A stretch of DNA of 64,000 nt from Paguma larvata (taxonomy: Eukaryota > Chordata > Mammalia > Carnivora > Viverridae), in NCBI GenBank assembly GCA_030068075.1, contig CM057828.1, positions 113,325,699 to 113,389,698 of the forward strand, in the 5' to 3' direction. Positions within the stretch are counted from its first letter, which is position 1, and every line of letters starts with the position of its first letter. Under the pieces are notes generated by a model, which had not been told where the DNA came from, ran no database searches, and was given only the letters and a program-made list of their open reading frames with translations. The position numbers and the translations under genes were made by a program. Below are positions 58,648 through 63,062 of this stretch, in pieces.

Positions 58648-61600
58648 GAATATTACTCAGCTATAAAACAGAATGACATCTTGCAATTTGCAAAATCATG
58701 GATGTACCAACAGGGTATTATGTTAAGTGAAATACGTCAGACAGAAAAAGACAAACACTATACGATTTCACTTATCTGCAGAATATTAAAAAGAACAAAT
58801 GAACAGAGAAGAAGCAGGAACAGACCCATAAATACAGAGAAATGATTGTTGTCAGAAGGGAGGGGAGGTTGGGGGAAAGACAAAATGGGTGAAGGGGAGA
58901 GGGAAGTTCAGGTTTCCAGTTATACAATGAGTAAATTACAGGGATAAAAAGTACCGCATAGGGAATATAGTCAATGGTACTGTATTAGCGATATACATTA
59001 ACGGATGGTAGCTGCGCTTATGGTGAGCACAGTGTAACACACAGAGTTGTTGAATCACATATTACATTCCTTGTCAACTATACCTCAGTTTAAGTAAATA
59101 TGCAAAAGTTAAAGAACAGATTTCTATATTACTAGTGGAAATACTATTGCAAGAGATTAAGTGATTAACAATTATAAAGTCCAATTTATTTCCTACACAG
59201 GTCTTGCTGTATTTAGATCCATATAAACAAAGAAGAACTGGGGCACTTCGGTGGCCCAGTCAGTTGGGCGTCCAACTTTGACTCAGGTCATGATCTCTCC
59301 GTTTCAGACTCTGTGTCTCCCTCTCTGTCTATGCCCGCCCCCGCTCATGCTCTGTCTGTCTGTCTCTCTCTCTCTCAAACACAAATAAACATTGATAAAA
59401 AAAATTTTTTTAAAAAAACAAGCAAGACCTTAAAAACCTTCAGGGGCATTCAGATACCCAAGGAGAGAGACCGCTATAAAAACACTCCTGGTAGTTGTGT
59501 CTCTATTTCTCTATACACTGCCTGAATATTTTTGATCCCACAAGCTCCCACTTCTACATCACTGTTCAGCACAGCTCAGTAACACTTTCCAATCTTTAAA
59601 TCTTTAGCCTATGAAGGCACAGACTCCCAAAACAACGATGGGCTCAAATCCCCAAGGGTAGGAACTACGTCCTGCTCCTGGAGAACAAGCTAAATGGAGC
59701 CTCAGTCATCCGCGCAGTCACTTCAACATAGGCATGTTATCAACTATCCAGATGTAGCTCCGTTACTGGTTTGACAAGCCAGTCCTACCCCGTCCAACCC
59801 TACATGAACACGGCAAAGGCAACACAGATTGAGGAAAAGAGGCGGAGCGAGGAGACAGCTGCCTTGGGCCATACATCTCGGAAGTTTAGAATCTCCACAC
59901 CCCTATTACTTGAGAAGCTCTAAGCCACCTCTGTAAGTTGGGGTGGAAGTAGATGATATCCCCCATTCCTATTTGAGTCTCTTCCCTGTAACTCAAATGA
60001 TTTTAATATCTCTCAACAGAACACTTGAAGTATGCTAGCACCTTCAACTAAACCAACAAACAAAAAAGCAGAAACCTGTTCAGGACCTTCTCAAACTCTC
60101 TATTTTAATATGCCTTTCTAAATAACTCCCAATATCCAAAGTCCTTCTCTCCTGTAATTCATCTCTATCTAACTAGTCATAAATCCCAATATTCTGACAT
60201 CTTTTCTAAAACTCATTTCTATCCAAGTGAGTGTTGTCCTTCTTGAAACCTGGTCTCCTCTACTCATTCGATTGTTAACCTCCTTCACTGTGTTTACTAG
60301 ACCCTCTCCCCAGCTTTCTATTATTAAAACATTCACCTACATGACAAAAAAAAAAACAAAACAAAAAAAAGGAACCTGAATTTAAATCTGATTTCTGTCA
60401 CTTACCATATCCAAATAAGTCGGTTTAATCTCTTTTGAGTTTCAAATTCTGCATTTAAACAACCATGTGGCAAGGATGTTAAACATAGGTTGAAGTACCA
60501 GAGGGTATTTTGATTAACTAATCTCTAAGGTTCCTTAAATATGAGACCCTATGTGCTTTTGGTTTTGCCTATAGAAAAACGGAGAGTGCTTAGCTGGCAG
60601 AAGTGGAAAAATTATGGAATAAAAGAAATTCCAAGAAAAGCAGGGAAGACAGTAAATAAGCAAAAAAGTAGTATAGAAAAGTCATGGAAAAGAAGGCTAC
60701 AAAAAAAGACAATTCCATAGAACTAGTCAAGGGTACTAGCACAAGGGGAAAACCAGACTGGGAAGTTAGGAAGCAGAGAATCATATAGAAATATCCTCTA
60801 AATAGAGGCTGAATTTAATTAACATAACACAGTCTATACCTAGATAGCCTTCACTCTCAGAAAACTCACCAATCTCAAGAGGAGGAGATATCACTACATC
60901 TAAGAACATGCCTGATTCGGTCTTGCTTATGTGAAAGCTGTGAGACCGTGGGCATAGCTAACTGAGATCTACCCTAAAATCTTTGATGATAAAATGAAGA
61001 GACTAGTTACCACTGCACTAATTACTTCTAGTTATCACTAGTTCCCAAATATATTAGGACAAATGCCTGCACTAACCTGGTTTCTTAAGAAAACACTAAA
61101 TTAGAGTTGATACATAACTGAATTTGACATTCTGAGTTGATCTGACTAGGATCTGTATCTTAATCCCAGTGCTGCTGAGGAAAAAAAGAATGGATGTGGA
61201 AGCTACCCAAGCTGACAGTCAAACCACAGGGTCACCTACTCATTAACTATGGAATCACGGGTCGAGTAGTCAACCTCTCGGAACCACAGTTGCCTAATTA
61301 ATAAAAAGTAGGCTATACCAACACAGCTAAGCTATATAATCACTATATAACCTAAGAATTATTAAGGACATAATAATAGTGTCTAGCCCAGGGTAGAACA
61401 ATCAACAAATGCTACTTTTCTCTGCATTTCCCTAGGTAACACATAATTATTTTGTTTCTTTGTTTACATTTTCAGAGAGAGAGCACACACAGACACATAC
61501 ACATGCACGAGCTAGTCAGTGTCAAAGAGTGAAAGAGAGAATATCCCAGGCAGGCTGACAGCACAAATCCCAACATGGGGCGTGAACTCACAAGCCTGAG

Positions 61601-61720
61601 CTGAAATCAAGAGTCAGACATTTAACTGACTAAGCCACCCAGGCGCCCCAACACACGTAATTGTAAAAAATCAATTAAAATCCTACCTGCTTGAAGAGTC
61701 TTCCTCTGAACACTCATCTG
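19849..61720 (-). CDS. ANKRD26: ANKRD26, internal part of the gene (12 exons in frame)
   Basis: Twelve exons on the minus strand splice into one continuous frame of 1081 nt (about 360 codons). Every exon has AG/GT borders and each exon phase fits the next. The protein follows human ANKRD26 in order: [107 protein letters not shown]. From the family: ANKRD26 is about 1700 residues in human, with N-terminal ankyrin repeats and long C-terminal coiled coils. It sits at centriole distal appendages, where it recruits the PIDDosome, and near the plasma membrane. Variants in its 5'UTR cause inherited thrombocytopenia. This window encodes only the acidic, low-complexity linker between those two parts. 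Open frames and intact splice sites argue for a working gene and not a pseudogene. A close paralogue is the main alternative. Confidence 0.9.
19998..21781 (-). other. ANKRD26 intron between the VEEE exon and the fossil exon
   Basis: Mostly unassigned AT-rich intron. A diverged tandem duplication with a period of about 95 bp lies at 20641-20830, partly resembling MIR. No further exon or RNA gene seen. Confidence 0.5.
20641..20830. repeat. Diverged tandem duplication, two units of about 95 bp
   Basis: Unit 1 has ATAAAAGTAATTGCC then CATTTTCTACTGATAATGGG. Unit 2 has ATAAAAGTAATCATC then CATTTTCTGCTGCTAATGGG, about 95 bases later. The second unit continues into MIR-like sequence (GGTTAAATGATTTGTCCAAAG). 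Confidence 0.65.
21782..22781 (-). pseudogene. Fossil exon of ANKRD26, homologous to the large CCDC144-specific exon
   Basis: Read on the minus strand, about 1 kb keeps clear similarity to the large exon of CCDC144-family proteins but in several frames. In order: [18 protein letters not shown], a TGA stop (22722-22724), [35 protein letters not shown], shift near 22585, [11 protein letters not shown] and [16 protein letters not shown], shift near 22470, [20 protein letters not shown], shift near 22390, [14 protein letters not shown] and [20 protein letters not shown], break near 22150, [17 protein letters not shown], and [21 protein letters not shown] last shift precedes LRKE and a donor-like GAG/GTAGAG. 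The preceding exon ends, and the following exon begins, in phase 0, so skipping it keeps the reading frame. The acceptor side has no good pyrimidine tract. I infer an ancestral exon lost from the transcript. The CCDC144 match is from recalled sequence. Confidence 0.75.
22782..23964 (-). other. ANKRD26 intron upstream of the fossil exon
   Basis: AT-rich intron with no repeat I can name. Short minus-strand frames at 22667-22918 and 23503-23703 are not supported as exons. Confidence 0.45.
23965..24047 (-). CDS. ANKRD26: ANKRD26 exon ([19 protein letters not shown])
   Basis: An 83-nt exon. The acceptor is CATATATAG and the donor is CATCCACAG followed by GTACTT. It encodes [20 protein letters not shown] then GSEINHPQ. 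Human has EHDLEVASEEEQEREGSENNQPQ, and the CCDC144 relatives have [22 protein letters not shown] at the same point. It ends in phase 0. In the human ANKRD26 protein the next exon is VEEE..., while CCDC144 has a large extra exon here whose decayed counterpart lies at 21782-22781. Confidence 0.9.
24048..26978 (-). other. ANKRD26 intron
   Basis: Contains L2/MIR-like old sequence at about 24560-24830 (GTTCCTGCTAAGTACTAGGCACC) and an old unassigned repeat at about 24850-25260. A short (AC)n run is at 26508-26526. The rest is unassigned. Confidence 0.5.
26508..26526. repeat. Short (AC)n run
   Basis: About nine AC units following AATACACAC. Confidence 0.85.
26979..27051 (-). CDS. ANKRD26: ANKRD26 exon ([17 protein letters not shown])
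   Basis: A 73-nt exon. The acceptor is ATACCCATGCAG and the donor is AGCTCAG followed by GTGAAC. It encodes [20 protein letters not shown] then TSSS, matching human PTIEMKDSVPNKAGGMKDVQTSK. An open frame continues through both introns (26905-27201), but similarity to the family is confined to the two exons. Confidence 0.9.
27145..27173 (-). CDS. ANKRD26: ANKRD26 micro-exon (APEKYPHLK)
   Basis: A 29-nt exon. The acceptor is GTTTTTTAG and the donor is TTGAAG followed by GTAAAACG. It encodes [10 protein letters not shown], with the first Gly codon shared with the previous exon; human has ESPERYLHLK. Only 93 nt separate it from the next coding exon. It is too short to be found by an ORF search and was identified by alignment and phase. 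Confidence 0.88.
27174..27798 (-). other. ANKRD26 intron
   Basis: 625-bp intron with nothing recognised beyond its splice sites. Confidence 0.5.
27799..27897 (-). CDS. ANKRD26: ANKRD26 exon ([19 protein letters not shown])
   Basis: A 99-nt exon. The acceptor is ATTTCTTAG and the donor is CACATGG followed by GTATGG. The protein [19 protein letters not shown] is identical to human over 19 residues. It continues with [14 protein letters not shown] against human LEDTRNVGMPVAHM. This is the best single piece of evidence that the gene is ANKRD26. Confidence 0.95.
28150..28368 (+). mobile_element. Carnivore SINE, sense
   Basis: GGGGCACCTAGGTGGCTTAG head to AAATAAACATTAAAAATT tail. Target duplication ATAGCTATCATATCA / ATAGCTACGATATCA at 28135-28149 and 28369-28383. 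Confidence 0.9.
28384..28974 (-). other. ANKRD26 intron, no element identified
   Basis: Pyrimidine-rich stretch. A 113-codon plus-strand frame (28507-28848) is antisense to the gene, of low complexity, and resembles no family I know. Confidence 0.4.
28975..29115 (+). repeat. Probable MER5A-like DNA transposon fragment
   Basis: Phrases CCAGAATCCCAGACCTGCTG, TTTGTAACAAGGATCTC and CTAAACTTTGAGAAACTCTG follow the order of a MER5-type consensus as I recall it. Diverged. Confidence 0.5.
29230..29640 (+). mobile_element. Young 5'-truncated L1 with a twin-priming inversion
   Basis: The 3' part of L1 in sense runs from GTTGTGGCACATATATAC (29263) through the end of ORF2 and the 3'UTR to a poly(A) ending at 29640. 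It is preceded by a 29-nt piece (29229-29257) that is the reverse complement of the L1 sequence lying just upstream of that point in the element, with 5 extra bases between. A perfect 18-bp target duplication, AAAAGCCCTTGACTTTCT, is at 29212-29229 and 29641-29658. The low divergence and perfect duplication mark a recent insertion. Confidence 0.93.
29659..30350 (-). other. ANKRD26 intron
   Basis: Unassigned, pyrimidine-rich in parts. No exon or named repeat. Confidence 0.4.
30351..30441 (-). CDS. ANKRD26: ANKRD26 exon ([15 protein letters not shown])
   Basis: A 91-nt exon. The acceptor is GATTTTAACAG and the donor is GGAGAAG followed by GTAAGAACC. It encodes [20 protein letters not shown] and on to NGQGE, matching human SISENFPQKYVDHLAGAADGK. 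It has one residue fewer than human around SESV/SENFP and stays in frame. It ends in phase 1. Confidence 0.92.
30525..30669. repeat. Dispersed intronic duplication, copy 1
   Basis: Shares an ordered set of words with 31754-31905: AGCAATCAGACT, TTGCTCTCT, TTAATCTTCATTTGACCATT, GTAAACTGAACACGGA. I estimate roughly three quarters identity by eye. Confidence 0.6.
31270..31600 (+). repeat. L2-like ancient LINE 3' end
   Basis: Ends in CTGGTACATATTCGGTATTTAATAAG, like the CTGGCACATAGTAGGTGCTCAATAAA end shared by L2 and MIR. Diverged. Confidence 0.4.
31754..31905. repeat. Dispersed intronic duplication, copy 2, inside the transposon
   Basis: Matches 30525-30669 in order (AGCAATTAGACT, TTTGCTCTCT, TTAATCCTCATTTGGCCATT, GTAAACTAAGCACGGA). 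Transposon sequence continues on both sides. Confidence 0.6.
32025..32231 (+). mobile_element. Carnivore SINE, sense
   Basis: Head GGTGATAGGTGGCTCTGTCGG, A tail, imperfect target duplication AAGAAAATTGTAAAG / AAGAAAATCATAAAA at 32010-32024 and 32232-32246. Confidence 0.85.
32502..32673 (+). mobile_element. Carnivore SINE, sense, internally short
   Basis: GGGGCGCCTGGGTGCCTTCG head, shortened core, AAACGAACATTCAAAA tail. Only a weak flanking duplication. Confidence 0.85.
32740..32910 (-). repeat. MIR-like SINE fragment
   Basis: Reads like the reverse of a MIR core: CATTTTTATGAACAAGATCATTG, then CAAACCGGTTAAAC, then CCATAGCTAGTAAGAG and AGAACCAGTATGCTGG. Confidence 0.55.
32911..33602 (-). other. 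ANKRD26 intron
   Basis: No element or exon identified. Confidence 0.4.
33603..33664 (-). CDS. ANKRD26: ANKRD26 exon ([17 protein letters not shown])
   Basis: A 62-nt exon. The acceptor is TATTTTATAG and the donor is TCTGAG followed by GTACTG. With the G carried from the previous exon it encodes [20 protein letters not shown] plus E. Human has [20 protein letters not shown] plus E, near identity over the whole exon, so this is one of the strongest anchors for the gene call. Confidence 0.93.
33665..33970 (-). other. ANKRD26 short intron
   Basis: 306-bp intron between the HKNNRS and DMMSALG exons, with no recognised repeat. Confidence 0.6.
33971..34094 (-). CDS. ANKRD26: ANKRD26 exon (ends GAHKNNRS)
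   Basis: A 124-nt exon. The acceptor is GTTTTTATAG and the donor is AGAAGTG followed by GTAAGTTAG. It encodes 41 residues beginning [20 protein letters not shown] and ending DGAHKNNRS. The human exon has KKENGTDIIESAPLEQT and VDEVHKNNRS at the same places. It ends in phase 1; the final G joins AT of the next exon to make Asp. Confidence 0.9.
34095..35020 (-). other. ANKRD26 large intron, first part: old repeat sequence
   Basis: Bases about 34310-34990 look like the same class of ancient repeat as 15860-17450 (AGAAAAGGAGTTACATTGTC, AGAAAGGTCACTCTGGCAACC). Coding frames here are not supported. Confidence 0.4.
35037..35243 (+). mobile_element. Carnivore SINE, sense
   Basis: GGCCACCTGGATGGCTCAG head, A tail. 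Target duplication around AAGAAGAAAATGATAG / AAGGAAGAAAATTATAG at 35021-35036 and 35244-35260. Confidence 0.9.
35408..35421 (+). promoter_or_regulatory. L1 5'UTR YY1-like box, copy D
   Basis: ATTAAGATGGCAGAG near the element's 5' end keeps AAGATGGC, the YY1 core expected in an L1 5'UTR. The position supports it; function is inferred. Confidence 0.45.
36441..36674 (-). mobile_element. Carnivore SINE, antisense, in L1 copy D 5'UTR
   Basis: Antisense copy with a (GA)n tract at about 36506-36535 and the end ACTAAGCCACCCAAACACCCC. Confidence 0.88.
36731..37561 (-). mobile_element. L1 copy E: twin-primed L1 with apparent 3' transduction
   Basis: Flanked by a perfect 16-bp duplication TCTACTCACCTATTCT (36715-36730 and 37562-37577). 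On the minus strand the 3' end comes in this order: L1 3'UTR (37149 down to 36860), a first poly(A) (36836-36858), about 94 bp not found in other L1 copies here (36743-36835), a second short poly(A) (36731-36742), then the duplication. The 5' part (37150-37561) is inverted and reads as L1 ORF2 end on the plus strand. About 24 nt at the inversion point (GTTAAGTGAAATAAGTCAGT) are present in both halves, as expected for twin priming. Confidence 0.88.
40520..40533 (+). promoter_or_regulatory. L1 5'UTR YY1-like box, copy C
   Basis: CCAACATGGCGGAG, the same word at the same place as in copy B. Matches the YY1 core of L1 promoters; function inferred. Confidence 0.5.
41702..42589 (+). pseudogene. L1 copy C ORF1 remnant, almost complete
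   Basis: Starts [12 protein letters not shown] then an early TAG (41738-41740). From 41921 to 42589 the frame is open for 222 codons: coiled coil ([20 protein letters not shown]), RRM-like domain ([18 protein letters not shown]), and C-terminal domain to [15 protein letters not shown]. Unlike copies A and B it reads through [15 protein letters not shown], so this copy lacks their shared stop. Confidence 0.85.
42634..46480 (+). pseudogene. L1 copy C ORF2 remnant
   Basis: Endonuclease start is well kept ([37 protein letters not shown]), with the expected Asn and Glu of the L1 endonuclease. A frameshift in an A run at about 43062 and later stops break the frame. The reverse transcriptase part (44662-45171) reads [12 protein letters not shown]: the active-site motif is FVDD where copy B has FADD. 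The C-terminal part is spread over 45489-46305. Confidence 0.85.
46713..49303 (+). mobile_element. L1 copy D, 3' part
   Basis: Continues the interrupted old L1: [50 protein letters not shown] and [12 protein letters not shown], then the ORF2 C-terminus (48091-49011) and 3'UTR ending in ACTATAAATAAATAATAATAATAA. Stops in all frames. Confidence 0.85.
49320..49543 (+). mobile_element. Carnivore SINE, sense
   Basis: GGCGCATGGGTGGTTCAG head and A-rich tail. Target duplication about TAATAAAAGCAGGGGA / TAATAAAGCAAGGGA at 49304-49319 and 49544-49558. Confidence 0.88.
49736..49967 (-). mobile_element. Carnivore SINE, antisense
   Basis: Well-preserved antisense copy ending GAGCCACCCAGGCGCCCC. Perfect 16-bp target duplication TGAATACTCTTTTTTA at 49720-49735 and 49968-49983. 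Confidence 0.93.
49996..50182 (+). mobile_element. Carnivore SINE, sense
   Basis: GGGGTGCCTGGGTGGCTCAG head, shortened CT tract, A-rich tail. It lies 28 bp from the antisense SINE before it, making an inverted pair. Confidence 0.88.
50183..50631 (-). other. ANKRD26 large intron, unassigned part
   Basis: AT-rich, no element recognised. Confidence 0.4.
50632..50833 (+). mobile_element. Carnivore SINE, sense
   Basis: GGAGTGCCTGGGTGGCTCAG head to AAATAAATAAATATATTTTT tail. Imperfect flanking duplication AAATATATCTT / AAACGTATCTA. Confidence 0.9.
51030..51210 (+). mobile_element. Carnivore SINE, sense, diverged
   Basis: GGGGTACTTGGGTGGCTCAG head, deletion in the core, CT tract and AAATAAACATTAAAAAT tail. 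Confidence 0.85.
51281..51476 (+). mobile_element. Carnivore SINE, sense, with another SINE in its tail
   Basis: GTGGCACCTAAGTGGCTCAG head. The target duplication AGAGTGTTGCAGCTTA is at 51265-51280 and at 51726-51741, beyond the next SINE, so both SINEs lie within one original insertion site. Confidence 0.9.
51477..51700 (+). mobile_element. Carnivore SINE, sense, tandem to the previous one
   Basis: GGGGCGCCGGGTGGCTCAG head starts directly in the AAATAAATAAAC tail of the preceding SINE. Nearly consensus sequence, so it is the younger of the two. Confidence 0.9.
51742..52523 (-). other. ANKRD26 large intron, part nearest the GTVR exon
   Basis: No repeat recognised. The frame of the GTVR exon stays open past its donor to 52284, but that stretch shows no family similarity. 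Confidence 0.45.
52524..52726 (-). CDS. ANKRD26: ANKRD26 exon ([17 protein letters not shown])
   Basis: A 203-nt exon, the longest intact one here. The acceptor is TTCTCCTAAG and the donor is TTGCAGAG followed by GTAAGTTG, close to consensus. It encodes about 67 residues from [17 protein letters not shown] to [15 protein letters not shown], matching human EATYGTVRTGNRTLFED to LPKPSHKSLANPGLMKE. The open frame runs past the donor into the intron to 52284, but similarity stops at the GTAAG. The 18.4-kb intron that follows holds most of the L1 load. Confidence 0.92.
52839..52899 (-). CDS. ANKRD26: ANKRD26 exon ([16 protein letters not shown])
   Basis: A 61-nt exon. The acceptor is CTTTTTTTCCAG with a good pyrimidine tract, and the donor is GAAACA followed by GTAAGC. 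It encodes [20 protein letters not shown] plus one base, matching human NVPKPSLAKLMTASQQSRKN. The last A joins TG at the start of the next exon. Confidence 0.9.
52990..53057 (+). repeat. MIR fragment, split by a SINE
   Basis: Reads GGCTTTGGAATCATTCAAA, GGTTCAAATCTCAGTTCTGCC and ATTTACTATTACCAG, the conserved 5' and core parts of MIR. It may continue after the SINE at 53321-53370. Confidence 0.75.
53072..53306 (-). mobile_element. Carnivore SINE, antisense, in a MIR
   Basis: Antisense copy with (GA)n at about 53139-53174, ending GAGCCACCCAGGCGCC. Target duplication CCAGTTTACATTTT / CCAGTCTACATTTT at 53058-53071 and 53307-53320. Confidence 0.92.
53674..53893 (+). mobile_element. Carnivore SINE, sense
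   Basis: TGGGGCACCTGGGTGGCTTGG head, CT tract, AAATAAATAAAAACATT tail. Weak flanking duplication around TTTAGCTCC / CTCAGCTCA. Confidence 0.88.
54107..54323 (+). mobile_element. Carnivore SINE, sense
   Basis: GGGGCCCCTGGGTGGCTCAG head, CT tract, AAATAAATAATCATTAAAA tail. Imperfect flanks AAAAGAAGCATGG / AAAAAAGCACGG. Confidence 0.88.
54324..54859 (-). other. ANKRD26 intron, unassigned
   Basis: AT-rich sequence with no recognised element. Confidence 0.4.
54871..55077 (-). mobile_element. Carnivore SINE, antisense
   Basis: Antisense copy ending GAGCCACCTAGGTGCCCC. Target duplication ATCTAAAATTT / ATCTAAAATTC at 54860-54870 and 55078-55088. Confidence 0.9.
55089..56220 (-). other. ANKRD26 intron, unassigned
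   Basis: AT-rich. A MIR/L2-like phrase (TTTATTCTAGGTGCTCCAGG) is at about 55345-55370. Nothing else recognised. Confidence 0.4.
56221..56293 (-). CDS. ANKRD26: ANKRD26 exon ([15 protein letters not shown])
   Basis: A 73-nt exon. The acceptor is GCTCTAAAG and the donor is CCCAAG followed by GTTAAG, a somewhat weak donor. It encodes [20 protein letters not shown] followed by FGPK, aligned to human [20 protein letters not shown]. It ends in phase 0, exactly where the human protein continues with NVPKPSL. It is acidic and probably disordered. Confidence 0.9.
56420..58130 (-). mobile_element. L1 3' fragment, antisense
   Basis: Begins at the reverse of an L1 3' end (ATTAAGTTTTTATTTTAATTCC, then the reversed 3'UTR with GGGTGAAATAGGTGATGGGG). 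Running leftwards in L1 terms, it covers the C-terminal part of ORF2 up to about 58130. Frames on the minus strand such as [20 protein letters not shown] and [20 protein letters not shown] are L1 ORF2 remnants. Confidence 0.85.
58265..59100 (+). mobile_element. L1 3' fragment, sense
   Basis: ORF2 C-terminus (ACTTATCACCTTACATCTGTC onward) through the 3'UTR to an A-rich end near 59100. It repeats, in the opposite direction, part of what the antisense copy contains. The TA tract of L1 has been replaced by a long (CA)n. Confidence 0.82.
58589..58644. repeat. (CA)n microsatellite inside L1
   Basis: About 28 perfect CA units. The minus-strand frame of repeated Cys-Val is only its translation. Confidence 0.97.
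59240..59415 (+). mobile_element. Carnivore SINE, sense, internally deleted
   Basis: GGGGCACTTCGGTGGCCCAG head; the middle of the core is missing; CT tract and AAATAAACATTGATAAAA tail. Imperfect flanks AACAAAGAAGAAC / AAACAAGCAAGAC. Confidence 0.85.
59429..60360 (-). other. ANKRD26 intron, less AT-rich unassigned segment
   Basis: Bases about 59540-59960 are less AT-rich than the surroundings, with several CpGs. No open frame, splice pair or repeat family was recognised. Confidence 0.35.
60375..60540 (+). repeat. MIR-like SINE, diverged
   Basis: CTGAATTTAAATCTGATTTCTGTCACTTACC followed by a GTTTAATCTCTTTTGAGTTTC phrase in MIR order; the longer words are given only in part. Degenerate. Confidence 0.55.
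60541..61224 (-). other. ANKRD26 intron, unassigned
   Basis: No exon or named element. Confidence 0.4.
61225..61425 (+). repeat. MIR SINE
   Basis: Follows the MIR consensus: TCATTAACTATGGAATCACG, GTCAACCTCTCGGAACCAC, AGTTGCCTAATTAATAAAA, then GTGTCTAGCCCAGGGTAGAA and AATCAACAAATGCTAC. Confidence 0.8.
61452..61649 (-). mobile_element. Carnivore SINE, antisense
   Basis: Antisense copy ending CTAAGCCACCCAGGCGCCCC, 37 bp from the first visible ANKRD26 exon. Target duplication AACACATAATTATT / AACACACGTAATTGT at 61438-61451 and 61650-61664. Confidence 0.9.
61687..61720 (-). CDS. ANKRD26: ANKRD26 exon ([10 protein letters not shown])
   Basis: A 34-nt exon. The acceptor is TTTAATAG before CAGATGAG and the donor is AGCAG followed by GTAGGA. 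It starts in phase 2 of a codon and ends with two bases of an Arg codon that is completed by the G opening the next exon. It encodes [10 protein letters not shown], matching human DESSEEDSLS. It is the most 5' coding exon visible. The exons before it, including the ankyrin repeats, must lie above base 64000. Confidence 0.8.
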
Positions 61721-62859
61721 CTATTAAAGGAAAAAGTAAAATACAATTTAAATCAACAATAGAATAATATAGGAAATTAAAAGGTTAAGACTAATGATTC
61801 ATGAAAAAGTATTCCTTTGGGCCACCACCTGGAAACCACACTAAAGTGAATGTTAATTATAGGATTGGTATGCTTAACGCACTAAGAAATCTTACGTTCT
61901 CCTCTATATTTAAATAAAGCAAGAATGGCTTTTATCGCCATTTGATACCTACAAGTGATCTGAGGTTTACAATGACCATAACTGACCCTATGGCACTGGA
62001 GGAAAATGGTATCACTAGGAGAATAATTATCATAGACTGACCATGTCAAACTCAAATATCATGATTTTCCTAGACTTCCACTCCCAGAAGGAGTTACAAG
62101 AGAATATACTTATTTTGCTGTAACACAGCAGAACTTCCCCAGCTCTTCAGCACAGATCGTTCAGTTTAGGATGAAACACCCCCTCGCAATAGCTTATTGT
62201 ACTTGGCGGCATGGCAAAACAATAGCAAACACACTCTCTCTGGCCTAATTTCCAGTCACAGGGTAAGTATGAAGGATTTACGATTCTACTTTTATAAAGT
62301 TATAACCTCTTGAGACTGTTGCCTTTCATTGCTAGAGAGTCCATCTAGAGCCACCTCATTAAGGAGGATGGTCCCAATGTTAGTGTTACGTAGTAGTACA
62401 TGATGTCATTTTTCTCAAGTCACCCCATTATGTGACAAACATCTATAGAAACCATGCTTTTTCATGTAAGGCATATGCCAACAGATCCTACAGTGATGAA
62501 CACCAAAACAAATCAAAGGACAAAGAATATCTTGAATGACTACATTCAGTTACCTTGGAATTTCAAGTTTTTAAACATTCAAAAAGATAGCCACTGTATG
62601 ATTCTAACCATATGACACTCTGCAAAAAGCAAGAATATGGATCTAGGGGTTGGGGCAAAGAGAGGGATGAACAGGCACAGCCCAGAGGACTTTTAAGGCA
62701 GTGAGACTCCTTCACATGAGACCACAATGGTGGATTCACATCTTTATCCATTTGTTAAAACTCGTAGAATGCATCACACCAAGACTGAGCACTAATGTAA
62801 ATTAGACACTTTGCATGAAAATGATGAGCTAATGTAAACACAAAAATGTCCTGCAGTCA
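61721..62859 (-). other. ANKRD26 intron, upstream side
   Basis: No exon of the preceding part of ANKRD26 (the region just after the ankyrin repeats) could be recognised. No named repeat. Confidence 0.45.
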
Positions 62860-63062
62860 GGGTGCCTGGGTGGCTCAGATGGTTAAGTGTCCAACTCTTG
62901 ATCTCAGCCCTGGTCAGGATCCCAGGGATCATGGGGTCTAGTCCTGCATCAGGCTCTGTGCTGACAGCACAGGATCCTTTCTCCCCTCTCTCTCTGCCCC
63001 TCTCCTGCTCACAACCGTGCATACTCTGTTGCTCAAAACAAATAAATACACTTGAAAAACAA
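62860..63062 (+). mobile_element. Carnivore SINE, sense
   Basis: GGGTGCCTGGGTGGCTCAGATG head, CT tract and CAAATAAATACACTTG tail. Confidence 0.9.
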
